Assembly (NCBI GenBank): GCA_002393195.1 | Contig: DGIK01000042.1 | Span: forward strand, 1-22,550 | Origin: Bacteroidales bacterium UBA3824 | GTDB lineage: Bacteria; Bacteroidota; Bacteroidia; Bacteroidales; UBA3824 | DNA: 22,550 bases | Reading direction: 5' to 3' | Shown: in pieces, positions 21,602 through 22,550 of the stretch | Layout of the letters: every line of letters starts with the position of its first letter | Numbering within the stretch: the stretch's first letter is position 1 | Translations under genes and position numbers: made by a program | Notes under the pieces: generated by a model | Seen by the model: the letters and a program-made list of their open reading frames with translations, nothing else | The model's database searches: none | What the model was told of the DNA's origin: nothing

Positions 21602-22550
21602 TTATTTCGCCATTCCTTTCAAAAATTCTCCGAAATCAACGTTTTTGTCGTCGATTATCTTCTTTTTTAGGCGGTAGCGCATTGTCTCCACGCCACGGAC
21701 GCTGATGTTGAGGAGTTGGGCTATCTCCTTGGTGCTGAGTTCCATAATGGTGTAGGCGCAGAGCATCAGTTCGTTGCGGGAGAGGTCGGGGTAGCGCGAT
21801 TTGAGGGTCTTGATGAAATTGTTGTGCAGGAGGTTGAATTGCTCCTCAAATTTGTCAAAAATGTTGTCCGTGGAGATGTTGCTGTCAATCTTTGTGTTGA
21901 GGTCAGAAAGACGGCGTTTGAGGGAAAGCGTGATCGACTTTTCGGCGGCGGAGATGTCGGCGATGTCCTTTTTGAGTTCGTTGAGGATTTCATTTTTGCC
22001 CGCCACGCTTGCCATCATATTGGCGAGTTCCTGGGTCTTGTGGGCGAGTTCGTTTTCGAGTTTTTCCTTCTCCAACGCCATGATGTCGAGGTTTTTGGCG
22101 TCCTCCACTTTCTTTTTCTCGATGTTGATTTTGCGTTTTTCGGCTTTGTTGAGCGCGTAGATGGCGATTGCAGCCAAGATTGCATAAAAAATGTACGCCC
22201 AAACCGTCCTGTACCACGGCGGCAGGATTATGAATGTGAAACTGTCGGCGGCAATGATGCGGCTGCCCGCCAATTCTTCAACGTGGAATGTGTAGTTGCC
22301 TTCGGGAAGGTTTGTGAACTCGCGTGAGGCGGTCTTTGTGGGTGTGCTCCACGGCTCGTCGCCAAGTCGGTAACGGTAGGTGTAGTTGGAACTGCCCGAA
22401 CCGTACTCAATGCGGATGTCGTTGTAGTGGTAATTGACTGTGGGCGTGGACATTATGTTTGCAAAATTGGCGGCATAGATTGTGCTGTCGCCACCCTGCG
22501 AAAGTATGAGGGCGCAGTTGATGAGGTGCTGGAAACGCGGCGTGGTGTCG
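21602..22550 (-). CDS. Y_Y_Y-domain membrane regulator with LuxR-type HTH, C-terminal part (5' end outside window)
   Basis: The frame is open to the window edge, so the N-terminus is missing; about 315 codons are present. Counting from the internal Met at 22453: a Y_Y_Y-type beta domain with YTYRYRLGDEPWS and NLPEGNYTFHV; one transmembrane helix at about 81-101; a coiled coil at about 105-165; and a LuxR/GerE-type helix-turn-helix with DLSRNELMLCAYTIMELSTK and IAQLLNISVRGVETMRYRLK. Bacteroidota proteins of this type usually start with two-component-regulator propeller repeats that sense a ligand in the periplasm and signal to a cytoplasmic DNA-binding domain without a kinase. The propeller is presumed upstream. 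It may control the following beta-helix gene. Confidence 0.85.
   Translation of the reverse strand, partial: DTTPRFQHLINCALILSQGGDSTIYAANFANIMSTPTVNYHYNDIRIEYGSGSSNYTYRYRLGDEPWSTPTKTASREFTNLPEGNYTFHVEELAGSRIIAADSFTFIILPPWYRTVWAYIFYAILAAIAIYALNKAEKRKINIEKKKVEDAKNLDIMALEKEKLENELAHKTQELANMMASVAGKNEILNELKKDIADISAAEKSITLSLKRRLSDLNTKIDSNISTDNIFDKFEEQFNLLHNNFIKTLKSRYPDLSRNELMLCAYTIMELSTKEIAQLLNISVRGVETMRYRLKKKIIDDKNVDFGEFLKGMAK

Overview
The window looks like a chromosome segment of a Bacteroidales bacterium (phylum Bacteroidota), probably gut- or host-associated. The evidence is a bamD - omega/Rpb6 - coaBC - DUF4835 gene cluster, repeated matches to the Bacteroidota promoter pattern (TTG, about 20 nt, TAnnTTTG), mostly absent Shine-Dalgarno sequences, Bacteroidota lipoprotein signals, and a Y_Y_Y/LuxR-type regulator. 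The species cannot be fixed from the sequence alone.

Layout. 1-2341 (+): the tail of a PD-(D/E)XK ATPase-nuclease gene, aat (leucyl/phenylalanyl-tRNA-protein transferase), a 33-bp tandem array, and an AAA/DUF4143 ATPase with its own promoter. 2349-6062 (-): a housekeeping cluster read bamD, omega subunit, coaBC, DUF4835, with an 18-bp tandem array in front of coaBC. 6158-11697: an accessory, conspicuously A+T-rich block. It holds a Fic AMPylase and a divergent TIR/coiled-coil/FGE-like fusion gene. Convergent to the fusion are a VWA-like lipoprotein gene and a four-helix coiled-coil membrane protein gene. A structured RNA of about 187 nt and a VapC-type toxin with its small partner complete the block. 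11812-18242 (+): a DUF3298/RsiV-like lipoprotein, a perfect 28-bp palindrome, and a 1839-residue alpha-2-macroglobulin-like protein without its thioester. 18325-20126 (-): an SMC-like ATPase paired with a DUF4276 TOPRIM protein, a likely two-gene defence module. 20270-22550 (-): a secreted beta-helix protein and the C-terminal part of a membrane-spanning Y_Y_Y/LuxR regulator.

How the genes work together. The bamD cluster combines outer-membrane assembly, transcription and coenzyme A synthesis, and is probably one operon. The accessory block combines protein families typical of conflict systems: TIR, Fic, VapC, and ATPase plus TOPRIM. The strongest candidates for something undescribed are the TIR-coiled coil-FGE protein with its overlapping convergent VWA/membrane gene pair, and the promoter-driven structured RNA beside them, whose length and rod-like fold resemble 6S RNA. 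Functional links inside this block are inference from proximity and families, not shown by the sequence.
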